A stretch of 64,000 nucleotides of DNA from Sulfuricella sp. Lineage in GTDB: Bacteria; Pseudomonadota; Gammaproteobacteria; Burkholderiales; Sulfuricellaceae. Position numbers and translations under genes: made by a program. The notes under the pieces are model-generated. The model was given only the letters and a program-made list of their open reading frames with translations, was not told where the DNA came from and did not search any database. This document shows positions 7,107 to 16,243 of the stretch, piece by piece; within the stretch, counting starts at the first letter, position 1, and the number at the start of each line of letters is the position of its first letter. The DNA lies in the NCBI GenBank assembly GCA_041651995.1, contig JBAZID010000006.1, positions 1 through 64,000 on the forward strand. Reading direction: 5' to 3'.

Positions 7107-7172
7107 GGTAGCGGCGCCCTCGCCGCGATTGGCCGGTTGAATCGGCCCGGGGCGGGCCTCCTACATCCCCGA
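7107..7172. repeat. REP/BIME-like palindromic repeat
   Basis: Two consecutive hairpins, GCGGCG-CCCT-CGCCGC and GGCCG-N7-CGGCC, are flanked by GTAGCGGCGCC and its partial complement GGCCTCCTAC. This resembles the GTAGGAGCGGC-type extragenic palindromes common in proteobacteria. It sits in the 266-base gap between the TIR-PASTA gene and the caspase gene. Confidence 0.6.
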
Positions 7173-7297
7173 GTATTTAGGGGCCGGTTTAATAACTGGG
7201 CTAACGGGCATGGCAAATTGCCACCCGGAATCATTAACCAAGTGAAATGTGAAACCGCTTGGGCTACGCGCATGGTGTGAAGCGTAGCGAGTGACGT

Positions 7298-7321
7298 CAC
7301 GCTTCACAAAACTGTTTCACG
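7298..7321. repeat. Inverted repeat, left copy (partner at 15243-15264)
   Basis: CACGCTTCACAAAACTGTTT followed by CACG is the reverse complement of the sequence at 15243-15264, with one base of length difference. The pair brackets the caspase, CHAT and second TIR genes. A local hairpin GTGAAGCGT...ACGCTTCAC also includes the left copy. Confidence 0.6.
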
Positions 7322-7337
7322 TTAAAAGGAATTTATC

Positions 7338-8126
7338 ATGACAAGCAAGGCACTCTGCATCGGCATCAACAATTACCCCGGCACGGCTAACGACCTGTCA
7401 GGCTGCGTCAACGACGCCAACGACTGGGCTGAGGAACTTGCCCGGCGTGGTTTTGCCGTCGCGCAACTGATCGACAGCCAGGCCACGCGCGCCGCCATGA
7501 TCAAGGCCATCGGCGGCCTGATAGAGGGGGCGGAGAAAGGCGACAGCCTGGTGATCACCTATTCCGGCCACGGCACCTGGGTGCCAGACAGCGACGGCGA
7601 CGAGCCGGACGGCCGCGATGAGGCGCTCTGTCCCTACGATCTGGCGAGCAAGGGCGCGTTGATCGACGACGACATCCATGACCTGTTTGCGCGTCGTGCT
7701 GCTGGTGTGCGCATCATCCTGATCTCGGACAGCTGCCACTCCGGTTCAGTGACGCGGGGTGACGAGGCGGACCTTGATCCCGGCATGCCGAGAGTGCGCT
7801 TCATGCCGCCCCAGGCCTGGATGAAGGGTCCCCTCCCGCCTCTCGCCCTGAGTGCAGTGGCGCCACGCGGAGGTTTCACCCGTGCCGGTGGCGATCTGCT
7901 GCTGGCCGGCTGCCAGGATCACGAATACAGCTGGGATACCAGCTTTCACGGCAGGCCCAACGGCGCCTTCACCTACTATGCCCTGAAGACGCTGCGCGAG
8001 CTCAAGCCGGTGACCTATCAGAAATGGTTCGACGCCATCCGGACTTACCTGCCATCCACGCGCCTGCCGCAGTCGCCGCAAATCCTCGGCACCAGGAAGC
8101 CGCGCAGCTTCAAGGTTTTCAAATGA
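7338..8126 (+). CDS. Metacaspase-like protease (peptidase C14 family)
   Basis: 262 residues, essentially one caspase-fold domain and no signal peptide. It begins KALCIGINNYPGTANDLSGC. The catalytic dyad is clear: His78 in TYSGHGTW and Cys133 in ISDSCHSGS, preceded by the acidic DSDGDEPDGRDE insert typical of metacaspases, which cleave after Lys/Arg. No fused sensor domain is visible, so activation must come from a partner; neighbours are SLOG, TIR and CHAT proteins. The Shine-Dalgarno AAAAGGAA is well placed. In several bacterial immune systems such proteases act as abortive-infection effectors; that role here is inferred. Confidence 0.93.
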   Translation: MTSKALCIGINNYPGTANDLSGCVNDANDWAEELARRGFAVAQLIDSQATRAAMIKAIGGLIEGAEKGDSLVITYSGHGTWVPDSDGDEPDGRDEALCPYDLASKGALIDDDIHDLFARRAAGVRIILISDSCHSGSVTRGDEADLDPGMPRVRFMPPQAWMKGPLPPLALSAVAPRGGFTRAGGDLLLAGCQDHEYSWDTSFHGRPNGAFTYYALKTLRELKPVTYQKWFDAIRTYLPSTRLPQSPQILGTRKPRSFKVFK

Positions 8127-8275
8127 TCCCCCAAAAGCATTTCACCGCAAAGGAAGCGGGTTAGGCAGGGATGGGCGGCAATGCGCCTTGATCGTGATCT
8201 CGGCGGCCACCGTGCGGATATCCGCGGCCATGCAGGCATGAGCCGTGCCATGAATGGATTCGAAAGGAGCTGGAA

Positions 8276-11200
8276 ATGAACAAAGACCCTGGCAACATCA
8301 AACTGCGTATCGACGGCATGCTCAAGGAGGAAGATACCTCCATCGCCGAATGGCCCGCCGAGGTGTATGAGCTGGATGGCCTGTCACGTGGCGAGGCGCA
8401 GCGCGTTTTGCCCGAGGCCCTTGAACCCGATGCGGTTCTTGAGCTGGAACTGGCCAACGGCGCCCGCATCCTGGTGGCCGCCGAAGATGCCGGGCGCTAC
8501 CTGGGCGCAGCGGGGCGCGGTGCAACCGGCCCGGGGCAGATCGAGGTCGGCCAGCTCCTGCATCTCTCCGGGGTGCGCCTGCCCACAGGCACCGCGCGCG
8601 ACAGCCTGGGCGCCTGGATACTCAAGGGCCTGCGGGTCTACCGGCAAGGCCCCGCCGGGGTGACCGCGCTGATCGCGGCGGGCACTTTCCAGGATGCGCA
8701 GCTGGACGACCACAACGGCCTGTACCGTTGCAGCACCGATGCCTTCGGGCTGAGCAAGGTGGATGCGCTGCCCAGGTCCGCCGAGCCGGCCCTGATTTTC
8801 ATCCACGGCACGGCCTCCTCGACGGAAGGCAGCTTCAAGGACCTGTGGGCCAACGAAAAGTACCGCGAACAACTGGTCAAGACCTATGGCTCGCGCCTCT
8901 ATGCCTTCGAACACCGCAGCCTGACTGATAGCCCCATCGCCAACGCGCTGGACCTGGTCAAGACCCTGCCCAAGGGGGCGCGCCTGCACCTGGTCAGCCA
9001 TTCACGCGGGGGCATGGTGGGCGAGTTGCTGGCACGCGCCAACCGTATCGGCCTGGAACCGTTCACCGATGCCGAGATCGAGCGTTTTCTCGCCCATGCC
9101 GAACGCCTTGGGCGTGAGGGCTTCGAGGCCGATGCCAGGCGGCTGCGCGAACTCAACCGGGAACTCTGCAAGCGCGCCATCCAGGTCGAGCGTTTCGTGC
9201 GCGTTGCCTGTCCGGCACGCGGCACCACCCTGGCCTCGGGCCGGCTGGACCGCTGGGCCAGCGTCATGCTCAACCTGATGGGCAAGGGCTTTGACGCGAC
9301 GGGCAAGATCATTCCCGGCATGATGCCGGTGGCCAAGGGCTATGTCTTGCTGAAAGCTTTCCTGCTCGCGGTGGTCAAGCAGCGCGCCGACGCGCGCATC
9401 CTTCCCGGCCTGGAGGCAATGATGCCCGATTCGCCGCTGGTGGGCCTGCTCAATACCCCGGACGTGAAGATCGAGCACCCCCTGCACGTGCTGGCCGGCG
9501 ACTTCCAGGGCGACGGCCTGTTGCCCTGGCTGGGCGATTGCCTGTCAGAGGTTTTCTACGGCGGCGAAACCGACCTGGTGGTGAACACCCCTTCCATGAG
9601 CGGCGGCGCGATGCGTGTTCAAGGCATTCGCCAGAAGCCGGTCAGCGGCCCGCAGGTCACCCACTTCAGCTATTTCGAACGCGACGAAAGCGCGCTGGCG
9701 CTGCTGGGCGCGCTCAAGGGCGACGACAGCCAGTACCAGTTGCTCGAAGGTCCGTCCAGGGCCGAGATCAGCCGGGGAGGCAGGGAGACCAAGCGCAAGG
9801 ACGACGCCCCCATCGTCTTCCTCCTGCCCGGCATCATGGGCAGCCATATCCAGCTCGGCAAGGACCGCGTCTGGTTCGAGCCCTTCAGCATGTGGTCTGG
9901 CGAAATGGCCAGGCTGAAGGTAGATGCCAAGGGGGTGACGCCGGATGGCTGGATGGACCGCAATTACGAGATGCTGGCGCGTCATCTGGCCGATAGCCAT
10001 GAAGTGCGGCCCTTTTCCTACGACTGGCGCCTGTCGGTCACCGATGCGGCGGAGCGCTTCGGCAAGGAGCTCGACCAGGCCATGCTCGACGCCCAGAAAC
10101 GCGGCCAACCTCTGCGCATCGTCGCCCACTCCATGGGCGGCCTGGTTGCCCGTCTGGCGCTGAAAGGGCGCTGGGACAAGTTCAAGGCCATCCCCGGCAG
10201 CCGCCTGCTGCAACTGGGCACGCCCAACCAGGGCTCGCACTCCATTGCCGCCGTGCTCATGGCGCGCGACGATTTTGTCCAGACCATCGAGCGCTGGTTC
10301 GACTGGAAGCACGACATGCGCGAATTCCTCGAGATCGTCCGCGATTTTCCGGGCGTGCTGGAACTTCTGCCCTGGCCAGAGGATGACGGCAAGGCCAGCG
10401 ATGGTGTTGACTACTTCGATGCCAATGTCTGGCAGACCTGGTACGGCGAGGATCAGGATTCCAAAAAAGGCAAGTCCTGGCTTCCACCGCAAAAAAATCC
10501 TCTGGAAAAGGCGCGCGCCGCCATTGCTGCCCTGCGCAGCGCGGAACTTGACCCGGAATGCACCCTCTACGTCGCGGGCCGCGCACCCACGCCCATCGCC
10601 GTGCGCATCGTCGAGGGGCAGGTTGAGATCGGCTGGGTCGACGAGGGCGACGGCCGGGTGCCCTGGAAGACGGGCATTCCACCCGGCGTGCCGGTGTGGT
10701 ACACCGATGCCGTGCATGGCGATCTGGCCAATCATGAAAAGGCCTTCGAGGCCTACCGGGAGCTGATCGAGAGCGGCGACACGCGTGAACCCGCGCTGAC
10801 CCGCATTCCTGCCGGCGCACGCGGCGAGTCCGCACCGGTCTTCCGCCCACGCGGCCTGGAAAGCCATGCCCTGTACCCGAGCGTCGATGAAGTCCTTGCC
10901 GCCGCCACCGGCTGCGCCCGCCCGGGCCAGCGCGTTGCGGAGAAAAAGGCAGTGCCGGCCATTCTTGAGGTCATCCACGGCAGCCTGGCCAGCGCCGAAT
11001 CGCCGGTGCTGATTGGCGCATACGCCAACGACAGCCTGCGCGGCAGCGCCAGTTTCCTGAATGGCCTCCTGGACGGACAATTGGCGCGCACCTTCATGCT
11101 GGGCCGCTATCCAGCCCAGCCGGACGACGCCATGGTCTTCCTCAACGCGGCCCCGGCTGGAAAGCCCGGCGGCGCCATCGTGGTCGGCCTGGGGCCAGTG

Positions 11201-13618
11201 GGTGAACTGTTGCCTGGCAAGCTCACCCAGGCGCTGGCCAATGGCCTGCTGGAATATGCGCGCAGCCACGAACAGCGCCTGTGTGCCGATGCCGCCGGCG
11301 CGGAGCGGCTGGCTGTCTCCGCCTTGCTGGTCGGCACCGGCTTTACCGGCCTCACCATCGAGGTCGGCGCGCGCTGCCTGCTCGACGCCCTGCGGCGCGC
11401 CAACGAATCGCTGAGCCGCGCCGGGATGAAGGCCCGCATCGGCCGCCTGACCCTGTATGAAGAGGCCGAGGACCGCGCCATCGCGACGGCGCAGGTCCTG
11501 CGTGACCTGGCCGGTGAGGCGCAATTCGCGGATGCCGTGCGCTTTGACGGCCGCCTGCGCTCCGGTGCTGGCGGTTATCGTGGGCGTTGTGTCAGCGGCG
11601 GCGGCCAGCCGGGGGCGTATCGCGTGCTCATCGTCGCCGATGACAAAGGTGGCCTGCGTTTCACCGTCATTACCGACCGGGCGCGCAACGAGGTTGCCGC
11701 CGAGGCGGATCAGCGCCAGGCGGTGGACGGCCTGATCGCATCGATCACCCGCGCCACCCAGGATCAGCCCGGACTGTCGCGTGCCGTATTCGAACTCATG
11801 GTGCCGAACGGGATGAAAGAGGCCGTGGCCGAAGTGCGCACCCTGATGATGTCCGTCGATCCTGAAGCCGCCGCCTATCCATGGGAACTGATGCGCGACA
11901 GCGATCAACCCGGCGAAAAGCCGCTGGCCACGCGCGTCGAACTGGTGCGCCAGCTCGCCACGACCCACGGCCGGGGCAGGGTGCCGGCCGCAACCGGGAA
12001 CGGCGTCTTCATCGTGGGCGATACCCAGTCCGGCATGATCGAGCTGCCCGGTGCGCAAGCCGAAGCGAAAGCCGTCGCCACGGTTTTCTCTGGCCAGGGC
12101 CATGAGGTCAACGACCTTTACCGCGCTAATGCCCAGCAGGTATTCGAGGCCCTGTTCAACGGCCGCTACCGCTTCATGCACCTGGCCGGTCATGGCGTCG
12201 TCAGGGACAAGGAAACCGGGCTCACCGGCATGGTGCTCGGCCCGAAGACCTGCCTGACGGCGGCGCAGGTCAACAAGCTCCGGCACGTGCCGGAATTCGT
12301 CTTCATCAACTGCTGCCACCTCGGCGCCATGAAAGAGGATGCCCAGCCGCGCTGGGGCGAACTCGCCGCTAATCTGGCCACGCAATTCATCGAGATGGGC
12401 TGCAAGGCCGTCATTGCGGCCGGCTGGGCCGTGGACGACAGCGCCGCCAGCACCTTTGCGCAAACCTTCTACACGGCCATGTTCTCCGGCAAGCGCTTTG
12501 GCCAGGCGGTGCTCATGGCGCGCGCCGCCACCTACGAGCAGCATCGTCTCAGCAACACCTGGGGCGCCTTCCAGGCCTATGGCGACGAACGCTATTGCTT
12601 CCCGGTCGAACCGGCGGAACAGTCAGGCTTGGGCGGGTACGTTCACGCCAGTGACCTCGTTGCCGACCTCGATATGCACTGTGCTCGTCTTCAGGGCGCC
12701 AGCGATGCCGAGAAGAAGGACTACTACAGCAAGCAGATCAAGGCGATCGAACAGGCTGCGCGCGGCCCCGATTTCCAGAACGCCCGCGTCCGGGAAAAAC
12801 TTGCCAGTGCCTGGGCCGAACTCGGCGATACCGATCGCGCCATTGGCCTTTACCGCGCCGCACTGGCACTGGAAGACGCCGGCATCAGCCTGAAAGCCCT
12901 GGAACAGCTTGCCAACCTGGAGATTCGTTACGGCGCCAGAATGCTCGTGGCGAAGGACGCCAGGAAGCGTGAAGCGGGTGCCAGCTACATGGATCAAGGC
13001 CTGAAACGGCTCAAGCAGCTGGTGGAAATCGGAGCGACCACCGAGCGCCTGTCGCTTATCGGTTCGCACTGGAAGCGCCTCGCCCAGGCGCGCCATGCCA
13101 GCGGCAGCAAGGGAATAAAGGATTGCCTGGCCGAGATGCGGACGGCCTACTGGCGTGCCGCAGAGCATGCGCAGCAACGCAGCGGCGAATGGGATTACTA
13201 CCCGCTGTTCAATGCCCTGGAGGGAGAATTCCTGATTGCAGCCAGGGGTGAGCGTGCCGGGTTCGACACTCGCGCCGGTCAACTTTCCAGCCTGCTGCAA
13301 GCCGGCGCTGAAAATGGCAGGCGGCGCTTCGCGGAAAACCGGGACTTCTTCCATGCCCTGGCCGAAGTCGAGGCGGCAAGGATAGATGCGCTCTGGGCAT
13401 GCTTGGACGGCCGTTCCAGCGCCTGCATCACCAATCCGGATGTGTTGAACGGGTTGATCGCCCGTTACCGCGATGTTCTCAAGCGCCTGGGCAGTGCGCG
13501 CGAGCAGGATTCAGCCGCCAATCAATTGAATTTCATGATTGACATGCTGCCTTCCGGTGACAAACCCAACAAGGTGAAGGATGCATTGAAAAGGCTCATC
13601 GCAGGTATGGCAGGTTGA
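8276..13618 (+). CDS. Giant double alpha/beta-hydrolase-CHAT-helical-repeat protein
   Basis: 1780 residues. Residues 1-160 are uncharacterised. An alpha/beta-hydrolase (about 170-490) has IHGTAS at 176 and nucleophile motif HSRGG with Ser243. A second, LCAT/PGAP1-like hydrolase (about 505-830) has FLLPGIMGSHI and AHSMGG with Ser619. A Rossmann-like middle (about 905-1110, with IVVGLGPVGEL) is of unknown role. A CHAT protease domain (about 1180-1440) has YPWELM, HLAGHG (His1306) and INCCHLG (Cys1347). The tail to 1780 is helical and TPR-like. CHAT is a caspase-related peptidase family found in conflict systems, including the Craspase effector TPR-CHAT. Shine-Dalgarno AAAGGAG. Two putative lipase centres fused to a protease in one chain is unusual; no frame break is seen. 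Confidence 0.85.
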   Translation: MNKDPGNIKLRIDGMLKEEDTSIAEWPAEVYELDGLSRGEAQRVLPEALEPDAVLELELANGARILVAAEDAGRYLGAAGRGATGPGQIEVGQLLHLSGVRLPTGTARDSLGAWILKGLRVYRQGPAGVTALIAAGTFQDAQLDDHNGLYRCSTDAFGLSKVDALPRSAEPALIFIHGTASSTEGSFKDLWANEKYREQLVKTYGSRLYAFEHRSLTDSPIANALDLVKTLPKGARLHLVSHSRGGMVGELLARANRIGLEPFTDAEIERFLAHAERLGREGFEADARRLRELNRELCKRAIQVERFVRVACPARGTTLASGRLDRWASVMLNLMGKGFDATGKIIPGMMPVAKGYVLLKAFLLAVVKQRADARILPGLEAMMPDSPLVGLLNTPDVKIEHPLHVLAGDFQGDGLLPWLGDCLSEVFYGGETDLVVNTPSMSGGAMRVQGIRQKPVSGPQVTHFSYFERDESALALLGALKGDDSQYQLLEGPSRAEISRGGRETKRKDDAPIVFLLPGIMGSHIQLGKDRVWFEPFSMWSGEMARLKVDAKGVTPDGWMDRNYEMLARHLADSHEVRPFSYDWRLSVTDAAERFGKELDQAMLDAQKRGQPLRIVAHSMGGLVARLALKGRWDKFKAIPGSRLLQLGTPNQGSHSIAAVLMARDDFVQTIERWFDWKHDMREFLEIVRDFPGVLELLPWPEDDGKASDGVDYFDANVWQTWYGEDQDSKKGKSWLPPQKNPLEKARAAIAALRSAELDPECTLYVAGRAPTPIAVRIVEGQVEIGWVDEGDGRVPWKTGIPPGVPVWYTDAVHGDLANHEKAFEAYRELIESGDTREPALTRIPAGARGESAPVFRPRGLESHALYPSVDEVLAAATGCARPGQRVAEKKAVPAILEVIHGSLASAESPVLIGAYANDSLRGSASFLNGLLDGQLARTFMLGRYPAQPDDAMVFLNAAPAGKPGGAIVVGLGPVGELLPGKLTQALANGLLEYARSHEQRLCADAAGAERLAVSALLVGTGFTGLTIEVGARCLLDALRRANESLSRAGMKARIGRLTLYEEAEDRAIATAQVLRDLAGEAQFADAVRFDGRLRSGAGGYRGRCVSGGGQPGAYRVLIVADDKGGLRFTVITDRARNEVAAEADQRQAVDGLIASITRATQDQPGLSRAVFELMVPNGMKEAVAEVRTLMMSVDPEAAAYPWELMRDSDQPGEKPLATRVELVRQLATTHGRGRVPAATGNGVFIVGDTQSGMIELPGAQAEAKAVATVFSGQGHEVNDLYRANAQQVFEALFNGRYRFMHLAGHGVVRDKETGLTGMVLGPKTCLTAAQVNKLRHVPEFVFINCCHLGAMKEDAQPRWGELAANLATQFIEMGCKAVIAAGWAVDDSAASTFAQTFYTAMFSGKRFGQAVLMARAATYEQHRLSNTWGAFQAYGDERYCFPVEPAEQSGLGGYVHASDLVADLDMHCARLQGASDAEKKDYYSKQIKAIEQAARGPDFQNARVREKLASAWAELGDTDRAIGLYRAALALEDAGISLKALEQLANLEIRYGARMLVAKDARKREAGASYMDQGLKRLKQLVEIGATTERLSLIGSHWKRLAQARHASGSKGIKDCLAEMRTAYWRAAEHAQQRSGEWDYYPLFNALEGEFLIAARGERAGFDTRAGQLSSLLQAGAENGRRRFAENRDFFHALAEVEAARIDALWACLDGRSSACITNPDVLNGLIARYRDVLKRLGSAREQDSAANQLNFMIDMLPSGDKPNKVKDALKRLIAGMAG

Positions 13619-13660
13619 CGCGGATGCAGGACGGTGTGCCGCATTGAAGGAGACACGGTA

Positions 13661-15241
13661 ATGAGCAGCTTGATGATTGCAGCCCGCCAGGGCGACAGGA
13701 TATGGGCCGAGCGTGTTGCCGCGCAGTTCCGGGCGCTGCTGGGCGACGGGAATGTCCTCATTGTGTCCGCTGCCGCTGATCGCCACGGGTGGTCCTTTGC
13801 CGATGCGCATGCGGCAGAAAGCGAGAAGGGCGCCTGCCGCGCTCTTCTCCTGCTCATGGGGCCCGGGTGGGATGAGTCAGTGGCATTGCTTGACGATTCC
13901 GGCGACCCGCTGCGCACGCTGGTAGAGGAGGCCCTTGCAAGGCATGCCATGGTGGTGCCTGTCCTGGTGCAGGGTGTGCAACTGCCGTCATGGGAACAAT
14001 TGCCGGAGTCGCTACATCCGCTGGCCAGGCTTTCTGCCGTCGAGCTTGCTGAGGATGGCTGGCAAGAGAAGCTGGCCGATTTTGCAGAGCAGTTTGTCCC
14101 ACACATCAGGGGGGAAGTGCGCATGGCCATGGCGGGGCTGCCGGAAACAATCCCAAAAATGAAGGGCGGCAGTGAATCATCTTCATCCGCGCCAGAAGAA
14201 TCCGGACCCGTTATCTTGGGTAGTAGCGCGAAGGACGATTCCCTTCTGCTTGGGGACAGGATTGCCGGGATGAAATCCGGGCCGCCGCCTGCCGGGGTCT
14301 TCGTGGGGATCAAGGCAAAGCTCGGTGATCTGGCGGATAAAATACACCATCGCCAGGAGGCGCGGCCGCTCGCAACGAAGAGCGCAGAGCCAGCTCCATC
14401 GGGAAGCGAGCGCCCGGCTGAAGCCGAATCCGAACCCGTGTGGCTGGGAGCGTCGGCACCGAAAGCGGTGAATCCGGGCGACGAGTTCACAGCCCGGTTC
14501 GTGGCCTATGAGAGGCAATTCGAGAAAGAAGTGCGCCAGTTGCTCGAACAGCTCTCCCCCAGGGTCGAGCCGGTCCTCGGGGTGCAGGAATGCCGCTGGA
14601 AGCGCGGTACCCAGGTGACTGTCAAGCTTTCCGGGCGCGGCCTGGCGATTGACCCGGTCGAGCAGCTATTCATCTGGAATGGCGGCCGTTCGCTGCTGGA
14701 ATTCGATGTGGAAGTACCGCAGGCGGCGCCCGAGGGCAAGGTAGTGCTCAAGTTCGATGTGTTCATCGAAGGCATCATGGTGGCGCGCTTGCGGCTTGAC
14801 CTGGAAATATCGCTGCATCCGGTAGCCGGAGAGAATGTGGCGGCAAAGGGCGAACCGGCAAAGAGCGCTTTCGTCTCCTACTCGTCCAAGGACCGCCTGC
14901 GGGTGCTGGACCGGGTGGCGTCAATCCAGATCAGCGCCGGGATCGACCCATTTCTCGACTGTCTCGACCTCCACCCCGGCGAGGCATGGAAGGCACGGCT
15001 CGATGATGAAATCAGGCGGTGCGATCTGTTCCTCCTCTTCTGGTCGAAGAATGCCAGCGAATCGGAATGGGTGGTGTGGGAGCTGGATACGGCACTCAAG
15101 GAAAAGGGTGAAAACGGCCTGCAACTCCACCCCCTGGACCCCGACGTGAAGCCGCCGGATGGCCTGGAAGAACTGCACGTTGGCGACGTCATCATGTGGG
15201 TGCGCAAGGGGTACGAGGCTGCGCTGGCAGGGCGGGGTTAA
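13661..15241 (+). CDS. TIR-domain protein with degenerate N-terminal TIR-like unit
   Basis: 526 residues from the ATG at 13661, which has Shine-Dalgarno AAGGAG; an upstream in-frame GTG at 13634 lacks one. The C-terminal TIR domain (about 400-520) has KSAFVSYSSKDRLRVLDRVA, GIDPFLDCLDLHPGEAW and the putative catalytic Glu474 in EWVVWELDTA. Residues about 1-145 look like a second, divergent TIR fold (RALLLLMGPGWDES, MVVPVLVQG) without the signature Glu context. A low-complexity linker (145-275) and a beta-sandwich-like domain (about 280-395, LFIWNGGRSLLEFDVEVP) lie between. No membrane segment is visible. It begins 42 bases after the CHAT gene, which suggests co-transcription. Confidence 0.83.
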   Translation: MSSLMIAARQGDRIWAERVAAQFRALLGDGNVLIVSAAADRHGWSFADAHAAESEKGACRALLLLMGPGWDESVALLDDSGDPLRTLVEEALARHAMVVPVLVQGVQLPSWEQLPESLHPLARLSAVELAEDGWQEKLADFAEQFVPHIRGEVRMAMAGLPETIPKMKGGSESSSSAPEESGPVILGSSAKDDSLLLGDRIAGMKSGPPPAGVFVGIKAKLGDLADKIHHRQEARPLATKSAEPAPSGSERPAEAESEPVWLGASAPKAVNPGDEFTARFVAYERQFEKEVRQLLEQLSPRVEPVLGVQECRWKRGTQVTVKLSGRGLAIDPVEQLFIWNGGRSLLEFDVEVPQAAPEGKVVLKFDVFIEGIMVARLRLDLEISLHPVAGENVAAKGEPAKSAFVSYSSKDRLRVLDRVASIQISAGIDPFLDCLDLHPGEAWKARLDDEIRRCDLFLLFWSKNASESEWVVWELDTALKEKGENGLQLHPLDPDVKPPDGLEELHVGDVIMWVRKGYEAALAGRG

Positions 15242-15242
15242 G

Positions 15243-15264
15243 GTGAAACAGTTTGTGAAGCGTG
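15243..15264. repeat. Inverted repeat, right copy (partner at 7298-7321)
   Basis: GGTGAAACAGTTTGTGAAGC followed by GTG complements the left copy with a single T deletion. It lies directly after the second TIR gene's stop. Confidence 0.6.
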
Positions 15265-15333
15265 AAAAGTAAAGCGTAAGAAGTTGACGGCCATTTTGAC
15301 CTGATCACTAAGCACATAAGGAGACAACAAATC

Positions 15334-16137
15334 ATGAATACCCTGCGCCCCGGATCATCCGGTGATGAAGTCAAGCTCTTGCAATCCCGCCTCGCCGAGT
15401 TGGGCTTCCCTCCCGGCAAGATCGATGGCGATTTCGGCCCCGGCACCGAGGCGGCGGTACGCGCTTTCCAGCACAGCCGGATGCTGCTGGCCGATGGCAT
15501 TGCGGGGCCACGCACGCTGGCTGCTTTGGGTCTGGTGAGCGATGCCGCCTTGCCCAGCGCCATTCCGCAAGTCACGGTGGAGAAAACCTGCGTCATGTTT
15601 CCCTACACGCCGCGCAAGAACATCGAGAAGTACTTGCCTGCCGTGTTGCAAGGGCTGGTTGAAGCCGAACTGCAGGAGAAACCCATGGTGCTGATGGCAC
15701 TGGCCAGCATCCGGGCAGAGACGGAAGGTTTCGTGCCCATCTCCGAAGGAAAGTCGCGATTTAATACTTCGCCCGGCGGAAAACCCTTCGATCTTTACGA
15801 TAATCGCGCCGATATCGGCAACAGCCAGCCGGGGGACGGCGCACGTTATTGTGGTCGCGGCTTCATCCAGCTCACCGGCAAAGCCAATTACCGGCAACAC
15901 GGCCGTGCCATCGGGCTGGGCGACGACCTTATCAATAATCCCGAACTGGCCAATGACCCGCTCATCGCCGCACGCCTGTTGTGCAGCTTCATCAAGGCCA
16001 AGGAACGCGCCATCAAGGAGGCACTGATGGAACATGACCTGCGCCATGCCCGCAGACTGGTCAACGGCGGCTCCCATGGTCTGGACCGCTTCACGGATTG
16101 TTATCAGCGCGGGCAGGCATTGCTGAAGGATGTTTGA
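15334..16137 (+). CDS. Peptidoglycan-binding domain plus GH19 lysozyme/chitinase-like enzyme
   Basis: 267 residues. Residues 1-66 are a PG_binding_1 domain (LRPGSSGDEVKLLQSRLAEL...IDGDFGPGTEAAVRAFQ). Residues about 95-265 are a GH19-type lysozyme fold with acidic catalytic region IRAETEGF (128-132) and the signature RYCGRGFIQLTGKANY (171-186). There is no signal peptide or membrane segment, as in phage endolysins that need a holin. It could be a cytoplasmically stored lytic effector or be exported by another route. It lies in the same orientation as its TIR neighbours, with Shine-Dalgarno AAGGAGA. Confidence 0.88.
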   Translation: MNTLRPGSSGDEVKLLQSRLAELGFPPGKIDGDFGPGTEAAVRAFQHSRMLLADGIAGPRTLAALGLVSDAALPSAIPQVTVEKTCVMFPYTPRKNIEKYLPAVLQGLVEAELQEKPMVLMALASIRAETEGFVPISEGKSRFNTSPGGKPFDLYDNRADIGNSQPGDGARYCGRGFIQLTGKANYRQHGRAIGLGDDLINNPELANDPLIAARLLCSFIKAKERAIKEALMEHDLRHARRLVNGGSHGLDRFTDCYQRGQALLKDV

Positions 16138-16243
16138 TTCCAGAGGAGGGATAAGGGGTGACAATATGGCTTAGGATGTATTTCTGGAAATCGGTGACAT
16201 GATTGCACTCATTAACGATGGCCTGATGTTCTGCGGAGCCTGA

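Noticed and set aside
9545..12544. 999-codon open frame on the reverse strand inside the hydrolase-CHAT gene
   Set aside because: GC-rich codon shadow; composition (His/Gly/Arg/Ala-rich) lacks any domain, and the forward frame has clear motifs and a Shine-Dalgarno.
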